A stretch of DNA of 64,000 nt from Rhodoferax sp. U11-2br (lineage in GTDB: Bacteria > Pseudomonadota > Gammaproteobacteria > Burkholderiales > Burkholderiaceae_C). Numbering within the stretch: the first letter of the stretch is position 1; each line of letters begins with the position of its first letter. The DNA lies in contig NZ_JAHFZF010000021.1 in NCBI RefSeq assembly GCF_018619435.1, positions 17,811-81,810 on the forward strand, written 5' to 3'. The notes beneath the pieces are model-generated. The model was given only the letters and a program-made list of their open reading frames with translations, ran no database searches and was not told the origin of the DNA. Shown one piece after another: positions 52,992 to 64,000 of this stretch. A program made the position numbers and the translations under genes.

Positions 52992-53945
52992 TCAGTGGCT
53001 CAGTTGCTGCTCCAGATCATGCAGCACCTGGTAACACGGCAGCACACTCGCCACCGAGCTGTTGGGCGCCCTGCCCTCGCGGATGGCGGCGAAGAATTCG
53101 CGGTCTTGTAACTCGATACCGTTCATGCTCACGGCCACCTGTGAGACGTCGATCTTTTCTTCCTTGCCGGTAAACAGATCGTCGTAGCGTGCGATGTAGG
53201 TCGCGCTGTCGCCGATGTAACGGAAGAAGGTGCCCAACGGGCCGTCGTTGTTGAAGCTCAGGCTCAGTGTGCAAATCGCACCGTTGGCGGCCTTGAGCTG
53301 GATGCTCATGTCCATGGCGATGCCCAGCGTGGGATGGATCGGGCCCTGGATGGCGTTGGCTTGCACGATGGGGCTGCCGCACTGGTAGGCGAACAGGTCC
53401 ACCGTGTGCGCGGCGTGGTGCCACAGCAGGTGATCGGTCCAGCTGCGCGGCTGGCCCAGCGCGTTCATGTTGGAGCGGCGGAAGAAGTAGGTTTGCACAT
53501 CCATCTGCTGGATGTTGAATTGGCCCGCCGTGATTTTGTTGTGCACATACTGGTGGCTGGGGTTGAAGCGCCGGGTGTGGCCACACATGGCCACCAGGCC
53601 GCTCTTGGCGGAGAGGTGAGCCACCTCTTCACCATCAGCCAGCACATCACACAGCGGAATTTCCACCTGCACATGTTTGCCTGCCTTCAAACACGCCAGA
53701 GTTTGTGAGGCGTGCATCTGGGTCGGTGTGCAGAGGATGACCGCGTCCACCTCTTTGAGCGCCAGGCTGTCTGCCAGCTCGGTGCTCACGTGGGGGATGC
53801 CGTATTTGGCGGCGATGTCTTTGGTTTTGTCCAGCTCACGGCTGATCAATGAGACAACTTCGACACCGTCGATGTTCTGGATGCCGTCCAGGTGTTTGAT
53901 GCCAAAAGCACCGGCGCCAGCCAGCGCCACTTTGATGGGTTTCAT
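52992..53945 (-). CDS. pmdC: 4-Carboxy-2-hydroxymuconate-6-semialdehyde dehydrogenase PmdC/LigC
   Basis: A 317-residue NAD(P) oxidoreductase of the Gfo/Idh/MocA fold: MKPIKVALAGAGAFGIKHLD, the later EVDAVILCTPTQMHASQTLA and CGHTRRFNPSHQYVHNKI, and a DHLLWHHAAHTVDLFAYQ stretch. In the protocatechuate 4,5-cleavage path it oxidises the ring-cleavage semialdehyde (hemiacetal form) to 2-pyrone-4,6-dicarboxylate. It follows pmdB by 18 bp in the expected order. The specific name rests on that context and on the sequence pattern of the LigC group. Confidence 0.92.
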   Translation of the reverse strand: MKPIKVALAGAGAFGIKHLDGIQNIDGVEVVSLISRELDKTKDIAAKYGIPHVSTELADSLALKEVDAVILCTPTQMHASQTLACLKAGKHVQVEIPLCDVLADGEEVAHLSAKSGLVAMCGHTRRFNPSHQYVHNKITAGQFNIQQMDVQTYFFRRSNMNALGQPRSWTDHLLWHHAAHTVDLFAYQCGSPIVQANAIQGPIHPTLGIAMDMSIQLKAANGAICTLSLSFNNDGPLGTFFRYIGDSATYIARYDDLFTGKEEKIDVSQVAVSMNGIELQDREFFAAIREGRAPNSSVASVLPCYQVLHDLEQQLSH

Positions 53946-53963
53946 GGGTGTTTCCTTATCAAC

Positions 53964-54824
<861 letters not shown>

Positions 54825-55265
54825 TCAAAGTCCTTTGCGGCCAGCCTGGCCTTGGGGTTGGTGCTGCGGTTGGGCGTTGCCGTCTTCGCCCAGGTAACGG
54901 TTGCCATCGATGCTGCGGCCACCGGCCAGCATCATGGCGCGGTACTCCTCTTCACTCATGCCGGTCATGCTGCCCGCCATCTGCTGAAAACTCAGGCCAT
55001 GGGTGGCGCCGATCTTGGCCAGAAAGTAGATGTTGCCACCGAGTGCCATGGCGCGGTTCAGGTCCATGTCGAGCACCGCCTGTTTTTGGTCTTCACTCAT
55101 CGGCCACTCATCGAGGTAGGCACGCTGGTCGCGCTTGAATCGCTCGCGGTTGCTCGCTTTCATCAGCGACATACAGAACTGGTTGAGCCAGTAGCCTTTG
55201 CGGCTCTGGTCGGCATCAAAAATGATGGTGCCGGGGATGTCCTTGTAAGGTTTCTCAAGTGCCAC
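54825..55265 (-). CDS. pmdA: Protocatechuate 4,5-dioxygenase alpha subunit PmdA/LigA
   Basis: The small subunit of the dioxygenase, 146 residues, all helical as expected: LEKPYKDIPGTIIFDADQSR, KGYWLNQFCMSLMKASNRER, FKRDQRAYLDEWPMSEDQKQ, GGNIYFLAKIGATHGLSFQQ. Start at GTG 55265, preceded by AAGGAGACACT. The C-terminal tail is rich in Gln and Gly (NAQPQHQPQGQAGRKGL). A palindromic repeat separates it from pmdD. Confidence 0.94.
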   Translation of the reverse strand: MALEKPYKDIPGTIIFDADQSRKGYWLNQFCMSLMKASNRERFKRDQRAYLDEWPMSEDQKQAVLDMDLNRAMALGGNIYFLAKIGATHGLSFQQMAGSMTGMSEEEYRAMMLAGGRSIDGNRYLGEDGNAQPQHQPQGQAGRKGL

Positions 55266-55296
55266 AGTGTCTCCTTTTTGGTTTTTAGCTGTGTAT

Positions 55297-55341
55297 AAAA
55301 ATGGCCTCTAGCCCTTATGTCATCAGGGTACTACGCTATCA
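55297..55341. repeat. Dispersed palindromic repeat at the end of pmdD
   Basis: AAAAATGGCCTCTAGCCCTTAT, loop, ATCAGGGTACTACGCTATCAA. The terminal TCA (55339-55341) is the complement of the pmdD stop codon, so the repeat provides the stop. It lies between pmdD and pmdA. Confidence 0.85.
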
Positions 55342-56274
55342 ACTCCAGTACAAACGGTTTGGGTTGTCCACCAGCAACTTCTGCTGCAACTCGGCCGTGG
55401 GCGCGATGTGCGGAATGAAATCTACCAGCAGGCCATCGTCGGGCATGTGGTCCTTCAGGTTCGGGTGTGGCCAGTCGGTACCCCACAACACGCGGTCCGG
55501 GAACTCTTCCACAATGGCTCTGGCAAACGGGACCACGTCGCGGTAGGCATTCTGTTCACCGTGGAGCGCTTTGGGGCCGGTCACACTCAGGCGCTCGGGA
55601 CAACTGACCTTGCTCCACACGTTGGGGTGTAAACGCATGAATTTCCTGAACAGCTCAAACTGCGGCCCGTCCACCGGCAGCGACACATCGGGGCGGCCCA
55701 TGTGGTCCACCACCACGGTGGTCGGCAAGGCTGTGAAAAAGTCCCACAACTCGGGCAAGTCAACCGCCTCAAAGTAGATCACCACATGCCAGCCCAGTTT
55801 GGCGATGCGGCCTGCAATCTCCATCAGTTCGTCCTTGGGCGTGAAGTCGACCAGACGTTTGACAAAGTTGAAGCGCACACCACGCACACCGGCGTTGTGC
55901 ATGGCCTGCAGCTCCTGATCCGTGACCAAACGTTTGACCGTGGCCACTCCGCGTGCCCTGCCCTGGCTGGCGATCAGCGCGTCCACCAGCGCACGGTTGT
56001 CGGCGCCATGGCAGGTGGCCTGCACGATCACGTTTTTCTCGAACCCCAGGTGGTCACGCAGCGCAAACAGCTGGGCTTTGGACGCGTCACAGGGTGTGTA
56101 CTTGCGCTCGGGCGCATACGGAAACTCAGCGCCTGGGCCAAACACATGGCAATGCGCATCGACCGCGCCTGCGGGTAGTTGAAAACGCGGTTGGCTCGGC
56201 CCGCTGAACCAGTCGAGCCAGCCGGGGGTTTTGGTGAAATCACCAGTGGTAGGTTTGCTCATGGGGCTGCTCAT
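55339..56274 (-). CDS. pmdD: 2-Pyrone-4,6-dicarboxylate hydrolase PmdD/LigI
   Basis: 311 residues of the amidohydrolase superfamily. It opens the pyrone ring to 4-oxalomesaconate. The metal/active-site His pair is in VDAHCHVFGPGAEFPYAPER, followed by VIVQATCHGADNRALVDAL, VRGVRFNFVKRLVDF, TVVVDHMGRPD with the third His and RVLWGTDWPHPNL with the catalytic Asp. Its first two Met codons (56274 and 56262) are both possible starts. The restriction relic lies directly upstream, so this gene has lost its direct link to the upper pmd genes. Confidence 0.94.
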   Translation of the reverse strand: MSSPMSKPTTGDFTKTPGWLDWFSGPSQPRFQLPAGAVDAHCHVFGPGAEFPYAPERKYTPCDASKAQLFALRDHLGFEKNVIVQATCHGADNRALVDALIASQGRARGVATVKRLVTDQELQAMHNAGVRGVRFNFVKRLVDFTPKDELMEIAGRIAKLGWHVVIYFEAVDLPELWDFFTALPTTVVVDHMGRPDVSLPVDGPQFELFRKFMRLHPNVWSKVSCPERLSVTGPKALHGEQNAYRDVVPFARAIVEEFPDRVLWGTDWPHPNLKDHMPDDGLLVDFIPHIAPTAELQQKLLVDNPNRLYWS

Positions 56275-56317
56275 GTGAGGACAAGAGTTGTGTTGTCTGC
56301 ATTGTCAGCAGCCACCT

Positions 56318-56356
56318 CAACCCTGCCTATGTGCATAAGCGGCTAGCTGCTATGCC
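56318..56356. repeat. Degenerate palindromic repeat (intergenic)
   Basis: CAACCCTGCCTATGTGCATAAGCGGCTAGCTGCTATGCC: only the right half (ATAAGCGGCTAGCTGCTAT) is well kept. It lies between pmdD and the HsdM remnant, at the edge of the inserted relic. Confidence 0.5.
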
Positions 56357-56419
56357 AAGATGCAATAGACCAAACACCCCATACTGTGCGCCGAGACGCC
56401 CTACGAACTCAGGCAGAAA

Positions 56420-57986
<1,567 letters not shown>

Positions 57987-58103
57987 GCAGGCCTTCCAAG
58001 CGAGGCATCCTGCCCATCCTCAATGCCCAGCAGCAGCCCCCCCAAATCATTCATCCTGCTACCCCTTTGCCAGTTGTTGTACCGGCATGAGTCTAGCGGA
58101 TGC

Positions 58104-59036
58104 CTACGGCGTCGAAGGGCGCTCTCTTGCCTGCGCCAGCATCCGATCCGCCTCGACCCGCCAGTCGGCGCTGCGGGCAAATTCAGGCGCGCCACGCTCG
58201 CCAAACAGGCCGGCATCAGCCAGGTCGGCGACCCAGGCCTGGCGTTCGGCGGTGCCGCTGGCGCTCCACGGGGCCAGGCCGGCGTCACACACTGTCTCGG
58301 CGACTTCGCGCACTTCTTCGCTGCGGCGTCGGCCATGTTCGATGACCCGCTGGAAGAAGTAGGTTGCCTGTTTTTCCCAGTCGATACCGGGGAAGGTCTC
58401 GTAGAGGCTGGCCACCACCGCGTCTTCCACACCGTAGTAGCGGGCGGTGGTGAAACTCTCGATCACCATGGCCTCCAGGCCTTTGATCATCACGCTGCGG
58501 CACATCTTGGTGGCACTGGCCACACCCAGTTGTTCGCTGGCCACTTTGGCGACGAATCCCAGTGAGGTGATGTGGGACGCGAGTTCCGCCGCAAAACTAC
58601 CACCCAGCAACAGCGGCACCTTGATGCGGTAAGGCGGCACACTGGTCATCACCGCGCCTTCGACATACTTGCCGCCTGCTGCGTCGATCAGGTTCGCGGC
58701 TTGTTGTTTGGCACCGGGTGAAGCCGAGTTGAAGTCCAGAAAATACGCACCCGGCACCATGCCCGGGGCCACCGCCTGCGCCACCAGCACGGTCTGGCTG
58801 GCGGTCACCGCGCTGATCACCAGATCGCTGTTTTTGGCCACTTCCGCGTGGTCACCCAGCAATGCCACACCCAACTCGGATGCGTGGAAGGACAGCTCCA
58901 TCGCGCTGTCGGCCTTGTTGAGCTTGATGTCATAAGCGCAAACGGCCAGGCCCTGCGCGCGCAGGTCTTCGGCCAGGATGCGGCCAACCTCGCCGTAGCC
59001 GATCAGACCAATGGTCCAGTGTGTTGCAGCTTTCAT
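58104..59036 (-). CDS. NAD(P)-dependent oxidoreductase, 6-phosphogluconate-dehydrogenase-like with DUF1932
   Basis: 310 residues from the ATG at 59036. The Rossmann start is WTIGLIGYGEVGRILAEDLR, and the later FLDFNSASPGAKQQAANLID and KMCRSVMIKGLEAMVIESF are typical of the beta-hydroxyacid-dehydrogenase-like DUF1932 proteins. It lies between the pmdF aldolase and the restriction relic, in the pmd gene direction. No defined step of protocatechuate 4,5-cleavage is assigned to such a protein; a side reaction on a pathway intermediate is a guess. A long open frame upstream is antisense-like and not used. Confidence 0.85.
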   Translation of the reverse strand: MKAATHWTIGLIGYGEVGRILAEDLRAQGLAVCAYDIKLNKADSAMELSFHASELGVALLGDHAEVAKNSDLVISAVTASQTVLVAQAVAPGMVPGAYFLDFNSASPGAKQQAANLIDAAGGKYVEGAVMTSVPPYRIKVPLLLGGSFAAELASHITSLGFVAKVASEQLGVASATKMCRSVMIKGLEAMVIESFTTARYYGVEDAVVASLYETFPGIDWEKQATYFFQRVIEHGRRRSEEVREVAETVCDAGLAPWSASGTAERQAWVADLADAGLFGERGAPEFARSADWRVEADRMLAQARERPSTP

Positions 59037-59083
59037 GTGTTTTTTGCCTCCCGCCCTGATTTCATAAGGGTTATGTGCTTCAG
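59037..59083. repeat. Dispersed palindromic repeat between pmdF and the DUF1932 gene
   Basis: GTGTTTTTTGCCTCCCGCCCTGA, loop, ATAAGGGTTATGTGCTTCA. Its last bases TCA (59080-59082) are the complement of the pmdF stop codon. The repeat fills the whole gap between the two genes. Confidence 0.7.
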
Positions 59084-59763
59084 TCGATGTAGCGCAGGCC
59101 GGCCTTTTCCAAGCCTTCGCGCATCTTGTAATAGTCCAGCCCGAGCACACCGCTGGCAAAAATGGCGCGTTTGGCACCTTCGTTGGCCTCACGTGCCTCG
59201 GCCGCATCGGCCACCTTTTGTGCGATGGCAGCGGGCACCACCACCACGCCGTCGATGTCGGCAATGACCACGTCGCCCGGCTCCACCTGGGCACCGGCGC
59301 AGACCACGGGGATATTGACCGAGCCGAGCGTGGCCTTGATCGTGCCTTTGGCGTGGATGGCTTTGGAGAACACCGGGAACCCCATCTCGGTGAGGTCTTT
59401 CACATCGCGCACACCGCCGTCAATGACCAAGCCCACCGCGCCACGCGCCTTGAACGAGGTGGCCAGCAGGTCGCCAAAAAAGCCATCAAAGTTGTCGGTG
59501 GTGCAGGCGGCTACCACCACGTCACCGGGCTGCAACTGCTCGGCAGCCACATGCATCATCCAGTTGTCGCCGGGTTGTAGCAGCACGGTCACCGCCGTGC
59601 CGCAGATCTTGGCCTCGGTGTAGATCGGGCGCAGATAGGGTTTCATCAGGCCAACACGGCCCATGGCTTCGTGGATGGTGGCCACACCAAAGCGTGAGAG
59701 TTTGTCGACCGCCGCTTTGTCGGCGCGGGTGATATTGCGTTTGACGATGCCGAGGTTGTTCAT
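59080..59763 (-). CDS. pmdF: 4-Carboxy-4-hydroxy-2-oxoadipate aldolase PmdF/LigK
   Basis: 227 residues, class II (metal) pyruvate aldolase of the RraA-like fold. Sequence: [60 protein letters not shown] and the metal-site region [20 protein letters not shown]. It splits the last C7 intermediate to pyruvate and oxaloacetate and can decarboxylate oxaloacetate. The start is ATG 59763 where the family begins; the open frame to 59877 adds unrelated residues. Its stop codon comes from a palindromic repeat. It lies 25 bp after pmdE. Confidence 0.93.
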   Translation of the reverse strand: MNNLGIVKRNITRADKAAVDKLSRFGVATIHEAMGRVGLMKPYLRPIYTEAKICGTAVTVLLQPGDNWMMHVAAEQLQPGDVVVAACTTDNFDGFFGDLLATSFKARGAVGLVIDGGVRDVKDLTEMGFPVFSKAIHAKGTIKATLGSVNIPVVCAGAQVEPGDVVIADIDGVVVVPAAIAQKVADAAEAREANEGAKRAIFASGVLGLDYYKMREGLEKAGLRYID

Positions 59764-59788
59764 GGTCTTGCTCCGCAGGTGGTACGGG

Positions 59789-60817
59789 TTATTGGTTTTT
59801 GGCTTTGAGCAGCGCATCCAGCCGTGGGAACACACGCCGGGCGTTGCCTTCATAAATTTGCTGACGGTCTGCGTCACTCAAAATTTTTGACGCCTCGATG
59901 TAACGTTTGGTGTCGTCGTAGTAGTAGCCAGTTTCGGGGTCGATGCCGCGCACCGCACCAATCATTTCGCTGGCAAACAACACGTTTTTGACCGGGATCA
60001 CGGTGTTGAGCAGGTCGATGCCGGGCTGGTGGTAGACGCAGGTGTCAAAGAAGATGTTGTTGAGCAAATGGTCTTGCAGCAGCGGTTTTTTGAGCTCCTG
60101 CGCCAGGCCACGGAAACGCCCCCAGTGGTAAGGCACCGCGCCGCCGCCGTGCGGAATCAGGAACTTGAGCGTCGGGAATTCCTTGAACAAGTCGCTGGTC
60201 AGGCACTGCATGAAGGCGGTGGTGTCGGCGTTCAGGTAATGCGCGCCGGTGGTGTGGAAGCACGCGTTGCAACTGGTGCTCACGTGGATCATGGCGGGCA
60301 GGTCGTACTCCACCATCTTCTCGTAGATCGGGTACCAGTGTTTGTCGCTCAAAGGCGGTGAGGTCCAATGGCCGCCGGATGGATCAGGGTTCAGGTTGAT
60401 GCCCACCGCTCCGTAGTCCTTGACACACTTTTCCAGCTCGGGAATGCAGGTGGCAGGGTCGACACCGGGGCTTTGCGGCAGCATCGCCACCGGCACAAAG
60501 TGCTCGGGAAAGAGCTGGCTGACGCGGTAACACAGCTCGTTGCAAATCGCCGCCCAGGTGCTGGAGACGGCAAAGTCGCCAATGTGGTGCGCCATGAAGC
60601 TGGCGCGTGGGCTGAACAGGGTCAGGTCGCTACCGCGCTCTTTCATCAGGCGCAGCTGGTTGGACTCGATGGACTCGCGCAACTCGTCGTCGCTGATCTT
60701 CAGGTCAGCCACTTTGGGCTTGCTGGCCGGGTCTTTGATGCCGGCAATTTGCTGGTTGCGCCAGGTTTCCAGCGCTTTCGGGGCTGTGGTGTAGTGGCCG
60801 TGGCAGTCGATGATCAT
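59789..60817 (-). CDS. pmdE: 4-Oxalomesaconate hydratase PmdE/LigJ
   Basis: 342 residues of the amidohydrolase superfamily (ACMSD-like branch). Metal His pair in [20 protein letters not shown]; later [60 protein letters not shown] and [20 protein letters not shown]. In the pathway it hydrates 4-oxalomesaconate to 4-carboxy-4-hydroxy-2-oxoadipate. The order pobA-pmdE-pmdF is consistent with a single transcript. Confidence 0.93.
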   Translation of the reverse strand: MIIDCHGHYTTAPKALETWRNQQIAGIKDPASKPKVADLKISDDELRESIESNQLRLMKERGSDLTLFSPRASFMAHHIGDFAVSSTWAAICNELCYRVSQLFPEHFVPVAMLPQSPGVDPATCIPELEKCVKDYGAVGINLNPDPSGGHWTSPPLSDKHWYPIYEKMVEYDLPAMIHVSTSCNACFHTTGAHYLNADTTAFMQCLTSDLFKEFPTLKFLIPHGGGAVPYHWGRFRGLAQELKKPLLQDHLLNNIFFDTCVYHQPGIDLLNTVIPVKNVLFASEMIGAVRGIDPETGYYYDDTKRYIEASKILSDADRQQIYEGNARRVFPRLDALLKAKNQ

Positions 60818-60835
60818 GTGTCTCTCCTTTTATGT

Positions 60836-60886
60836 TATTTTTAGCCTCTAGCCCTTGATGAATAAGGGCATATAGCTATCAAATTT
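60836..60886. repeat. Dispersed palindromic repeat between pobA and pmdE
   Basis: TTATTTTTAGCCTCTAGCCCTTG, loop, ATAAGGGCATATAGCTATCAAATT: a near-complete unit. It lies between the pobA stop and the pmdE start, inside the operon, so it may form a hairpin in the mRNA. Confidence 0.85.
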
Positions 60887-60905
60887 ACGCTATTAAATGC
60901 CTAGG

Positions 60906-62181
<1,276 letters not shown>

Positions 62182-62185
62182 CATG

Positions 62186-62896
62186 TCAGGCAGGCGTCAT
62201 CCCCTGTCTTTTTTTGAGTACAGCCACCTCGCTGGAGGCCATGAAACTCAACAAGGCTTGCACCTCGGTCGGTCGTGTGCAGAGGCTGGTCATCGCAGCA
62301 GAAAAGGTGGTGGTGATCTGGATGACATCGGGCAAGGGGCCGAGCACCAAGATACCCGGCACATGGATCAGTTCGCTAAGCTGTTGAAAACCCATCGCCA
62401 CCTCACCTTTGGCCACCAGACTGCCCACCGGCACACCGGGTGGGGCGGTAACCAGGCGGTTTTTGATTTGTTCGGTGATGCCCCAGCGTTCAAACAGTTG
62501 GGCCAACGCCACGCCGCTGGGGCCGGTGGAATAGGCCAGCGTCGGTGCGGCCAGCACAGCCTCGCGCACGGCCTCTTCGCTGCTGATGTCCAGGCCCGCG
62601 CTTCCCACGGGCACGGCAACCGCCACACCAGAAAACACCAACGGGGTCAAACTATCGGCAGACAGGTGCCCGGAAGCGATCAGCTTGGACATCGCATCCG
62701 AGGCCAGCACCACCAGGTCAAACACCTCACCGGCCTGCACCCGCTTGGCTGCGTCCACCCCGCCGACCGATTCGATCAATACCGACTGCCCGCTGGACTT
62801 GGCATAGGCCTGGGTGAGTTCGGCCAGCAGCTGTCGTGTGGCCATCGATGAGATGCCGGTGAGTGGTGCAACAGTGGGGTGGGTCGTGACTGACAT
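62186..62896 (-). CDS. ModA-like extracellular-type substrate-binding domain protein without signal peptide
   Basis: 236 residues of the periplasmic-binding fold of the molybdate-binding type: LTGISSMATRQLLAELTQAY, SGQSVLIESVGGVDAAKRVQ, AGEVFDLVVLASDAMSKLI, TLAYSTGPSGVALAQLFERW. The start is ATG 62896, and the protein begins directly with the fold (MSVTTHPTVAPL), so no export signal is present. It is the first gene of the pmd direction, right after the divergent regulator. Its role is not known; a cytosolic ligand-binding or sensory role is possible. No permease or ATPase gene is beside it. Confidence 0.82.
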   Translation of the reverse strand: MSVTTHPTVAPLTGISSMATRQLLAELTQAYAKSSGQSVLIESVGGVDAAKRVQAGEVFDLVVLASDAMSKLIASGHLSADSLTPLVFSGVAVAVPVGSAGLDISSEEAVREAVLAAPTLAYSTGPSGVALAQLFERWGITEQIKNRLVTAPPGVPVGSLVAKGEVAMGFQQLSELIHVPGILVLGPLPDVIQITTTFSAAMTSLCTRPTEVQALLSFMASSEVAVLKKRQGMTPA

Positions 62897-62953
62897 GGCC
62901 AGGATTCTGTGGCTTGGCAGGGGTCATGCAAAGCGCAAGTCAACACTAGCAGT

Positions 62954-62987
62954 TATTTCAGATTGGCATAATGTCTGTTTAGTTATT
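62954..62987. promoter_or_regulatory. Putative LysR-type operator: TTAT-N11-ATAA-N11-TTAT
   Basis: In the 104-bp space between the divergent regulator and the first pathway-side gene, TTAT at 62954, ATAA at 62969 and TTAT at 62984 recur at an exact 15-bp spacing. The first two form an inverted T-N11-A pair, the consensus shape of LysR-type regulator sites; the last two form a second pair with the same spacing. The region is AT-rich compared with its surroundings. Confidence 0.6.
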
Positions 62988-63000
62988 CCCAATCATCGCC

Positions 63001-63912
63001 ATGGACTTGAAACAACTGGAGTACTTTGTGCGGGTGGCCGAGATGGGCAGTTTCACCCGCGCCGCCATCGCTTTGGATGTGGCGCAACCGGCCCTGAGCC
63101 GCCAGGTGCGGCTGCTGGAAGTGGAGCTGCACCAGAACCTACTGATCCGCAATGGCCGCGGCGCCCTGCCCACCGAGGCGGGCAAACTGCTGCTGGCGCA
63201 CAGCCGCGGCATCCTGCACCAGGTGTCACGCGCCAAGGAAGAACTCGGCCGGGTGCGCGGCTCGCTGGCCGGACGGGTGGCAGTCGGGCTGGCCACCAGC
63301 TTGGCGCGGGTGTTGACGGTGCCGTTGATCACCGCTTTTCGCGAGGCCCTGCCGGACGCCACGATCTCGATCAGTGAAGGTCTGTCGGTGGCTTTGCAGG
63401 AGTCGCTGATCAATGGCCGGCTCGACATAGCGGTCTTGTACAACGTCCAGCCCGGCAGCGAGATCGAGGTGTTGCCGCTGCAGGAAGAAGAGTTGTGCCT
63501 AGTGCAGGCGCGCCCCAAAGGCCTGGCCGAAGACCCGCCGCCCGGCCCGATCACGCTGCGCGAGCTGGCCGACTTGCCGCTGATCATCCCGAGCCGCCCC
63601 AACGCGATCCGCAGTCAGGTGGAGTCGGAACTGGTCAACCTGGGTTGCCGCCCGCGCATTGCGCTGGAGGTGGACGGGGTGTCCGCGATCCTGGACCTGG
63701 TGGAAGACGGCATTGGCAGTGCGGTGTTGTCGCGCAACGCGGTGGCCAACTCGGTGCGCCCCTCGGCCTTCACCGTGCGGGGCATCCATGCGCCGGTGTT
63801 ACGCACCCGCATCTCTGCCGCCACCAGTTCCTTGCGCCCCAGCACCCTGACCCAGCAAACCACGCTGAACCTGATCCGCGAAACCCTGGCACGGGTGGTC
63901 ACCGCGGCCTGA
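63001..63912 (+). CDS. pmdR: LysR family transcriptional regulator of the pmd/pob cluster
   Basis: 303 residues. N-terminal helix-turn-helix: MDLKQLEYFVRVAEMGSFTR, AAIALDVAQPALSRQVRLLE; C-terminal periplasmic-binding-like effector domain (about 90-303) with LAGRVAVGLATSLARVLTVP and IALEVDGVSAILDLVEDGIG. It is transcribed away from the pathway genes. The position and the operator-like repeat suggest it controls them in response to a pathway acid such as protocatechuate; this is inferred from location, not demonstrated. The symbol follows the known PmdR of protocatechuate 4,5-cleavage clusters. Confidence 0.85.
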   Translation: MDLKQLEYFVRVAEMGSFTRAAIALDVAQPALSRQVRLLEVELHQNLLIRNGRGALPTEAGKLLLAHSRGILHQVSRAKEELGRVRGSLAGRVAVGLATSLARVLTVPLITAFREALPDATISISEGLSVALQESLINGRLDIAVLYNVQPGSEIEVLPLQEEELCLVQARPKGLAEDPPPGPITLRELADLPLIIPSRPNAIRSQVESELVNLGCRPRIALEVDGVSAILDLVEDGIGSAVLSRNAVANSVRPSAFTVRGIHAPVLRTRISAATSSLRPSTLTQQTTLNLIRETLARVVTAA

Positions 63913-63929
63913 CACACGGCAGCTTCAAC

Positions 63930-64000
63930 ATGAACCCTTCTGACCCCACCGGCAACAGTCCTGACAGCCTGGACGGCGCAGCGCCCGCCCAGCCCAGCGG
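63930..64000 (+). CDS. Start of a gene cut by the window edge
   Basis: From the ATG at 63930 the frame stays open to the window end: MNPSDPTGNSPDSLDGAAPA and three more residues, a Pro/Ser/Asp-rich start. It is 15 bp after the regulator's stop on the same strand. There is not enough to identify a product, and no clear ribosome-binding site is seen. Confidence 0.35.
   Translation, partial: MNPSDPTGNSPDSLDGAAPAQPS

Overview
The window is a stretch of chromosome from a high-GC betaproteobacterium. It is most likely a member of the Comamonadaceae (Burkholderiales), near Rhodoferax or Polaromonas; this is inferred from gene content and protein style, not from a search. The signs are the DUF3579-argD-argF block, a YggX/MnmC pair, the protocatechuate 4,5-cleavage (pmd) cluster, and a dispersed ~45-bp palindromic repeat of the kind common in that family. 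Most genes are intact housekeeping, transport or catabolic genes. I see no prophage, CRISPR array or complete insertion sequence.

Layout. 0-1.3 kb: cheW followed by a chemoreceptor cut by the window edge. 1.9-10.9 kb: a YghU-type glutathione transferase, a heterodimeric ABC exporter, then a stress group (Rnk-like factor, unknown protein, double universal stress protein, Rrf2 regulator without Fe-S ligands, glycine-zipper hydrolase). 11-13.9 kb: isochorismatase, DJ-1/PfpI protein and GlxA-type regulator in one overlapping operon, then a two-domain lysozyme-inhibitor-like protein. 14-16.8 kb: SirB1-like protein, murJ and rpsT. 17-22.4 kb: two tandem YgjV-like membrane proteins, DUF3579 protein, argD-argF and an HDOD gene pair. 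22.4-33 kb: ferrous iron uptake (feoA-feoB-Cys-rich partner), an FAD monooxygenase, a BLUF photosensor, a membrane-anchored spermidine-synthase-like protein and hrpA. 33.3-37.1 kb: a cobalamin riboswitch followed by a three-gene corrinoid-type ABC importer and a pseudoazurin. 37.3-42 kb: argA, a ParA-like ATPase, a small Cys-containing protein, yggX and mnmC. 42-48.7 kb: a BMP-type nucleoside ABC transporter, a nucleoside hydrolase and rpiA, which together form a nucleoside uptake and ribose-salvage group. 48.8-52 kb: pyrD, a hemolysin-III-like protein, tRNA-Lys and three small catabolic or unknown genes.

52-63.9 kb: a 4-hydroxybenzoate/protocatechuate 4,5-cleavage cluster. PobA makes protocatechuate, PmdAB opens the ring, PmdC oxidises the semialdehyde, PmdD opens the pyrone, PmdE hydrates oxalomesaconate and PmdF (aldolase) ends the path at pyruvate and oxaloacetate. 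A divergent LysR regulator sits at the head with a symmetrical operator-like element. No oxalomesaconate tautomerase and no dedicated transporter is visible in the window.

Two features stand out. First, the pmd operon is split by a relic of a type I restriction locus. There an HsdR N-terminus is joined in frame to the C-terminal nuclease domain of a DUF1016 protein and runs into the C-terminal third of an HsdM. Second, the ~45-bp palindromic repeat occurs at least 14 times. Copies lie inside murJ, argF, hrpA and pmdB without breaking the frame, and at three or more gene ends the repeat supplies the stop codon. hrpA additionally carries an in-frame pair of 21-bp inverted repeats of a different, REP-like type.
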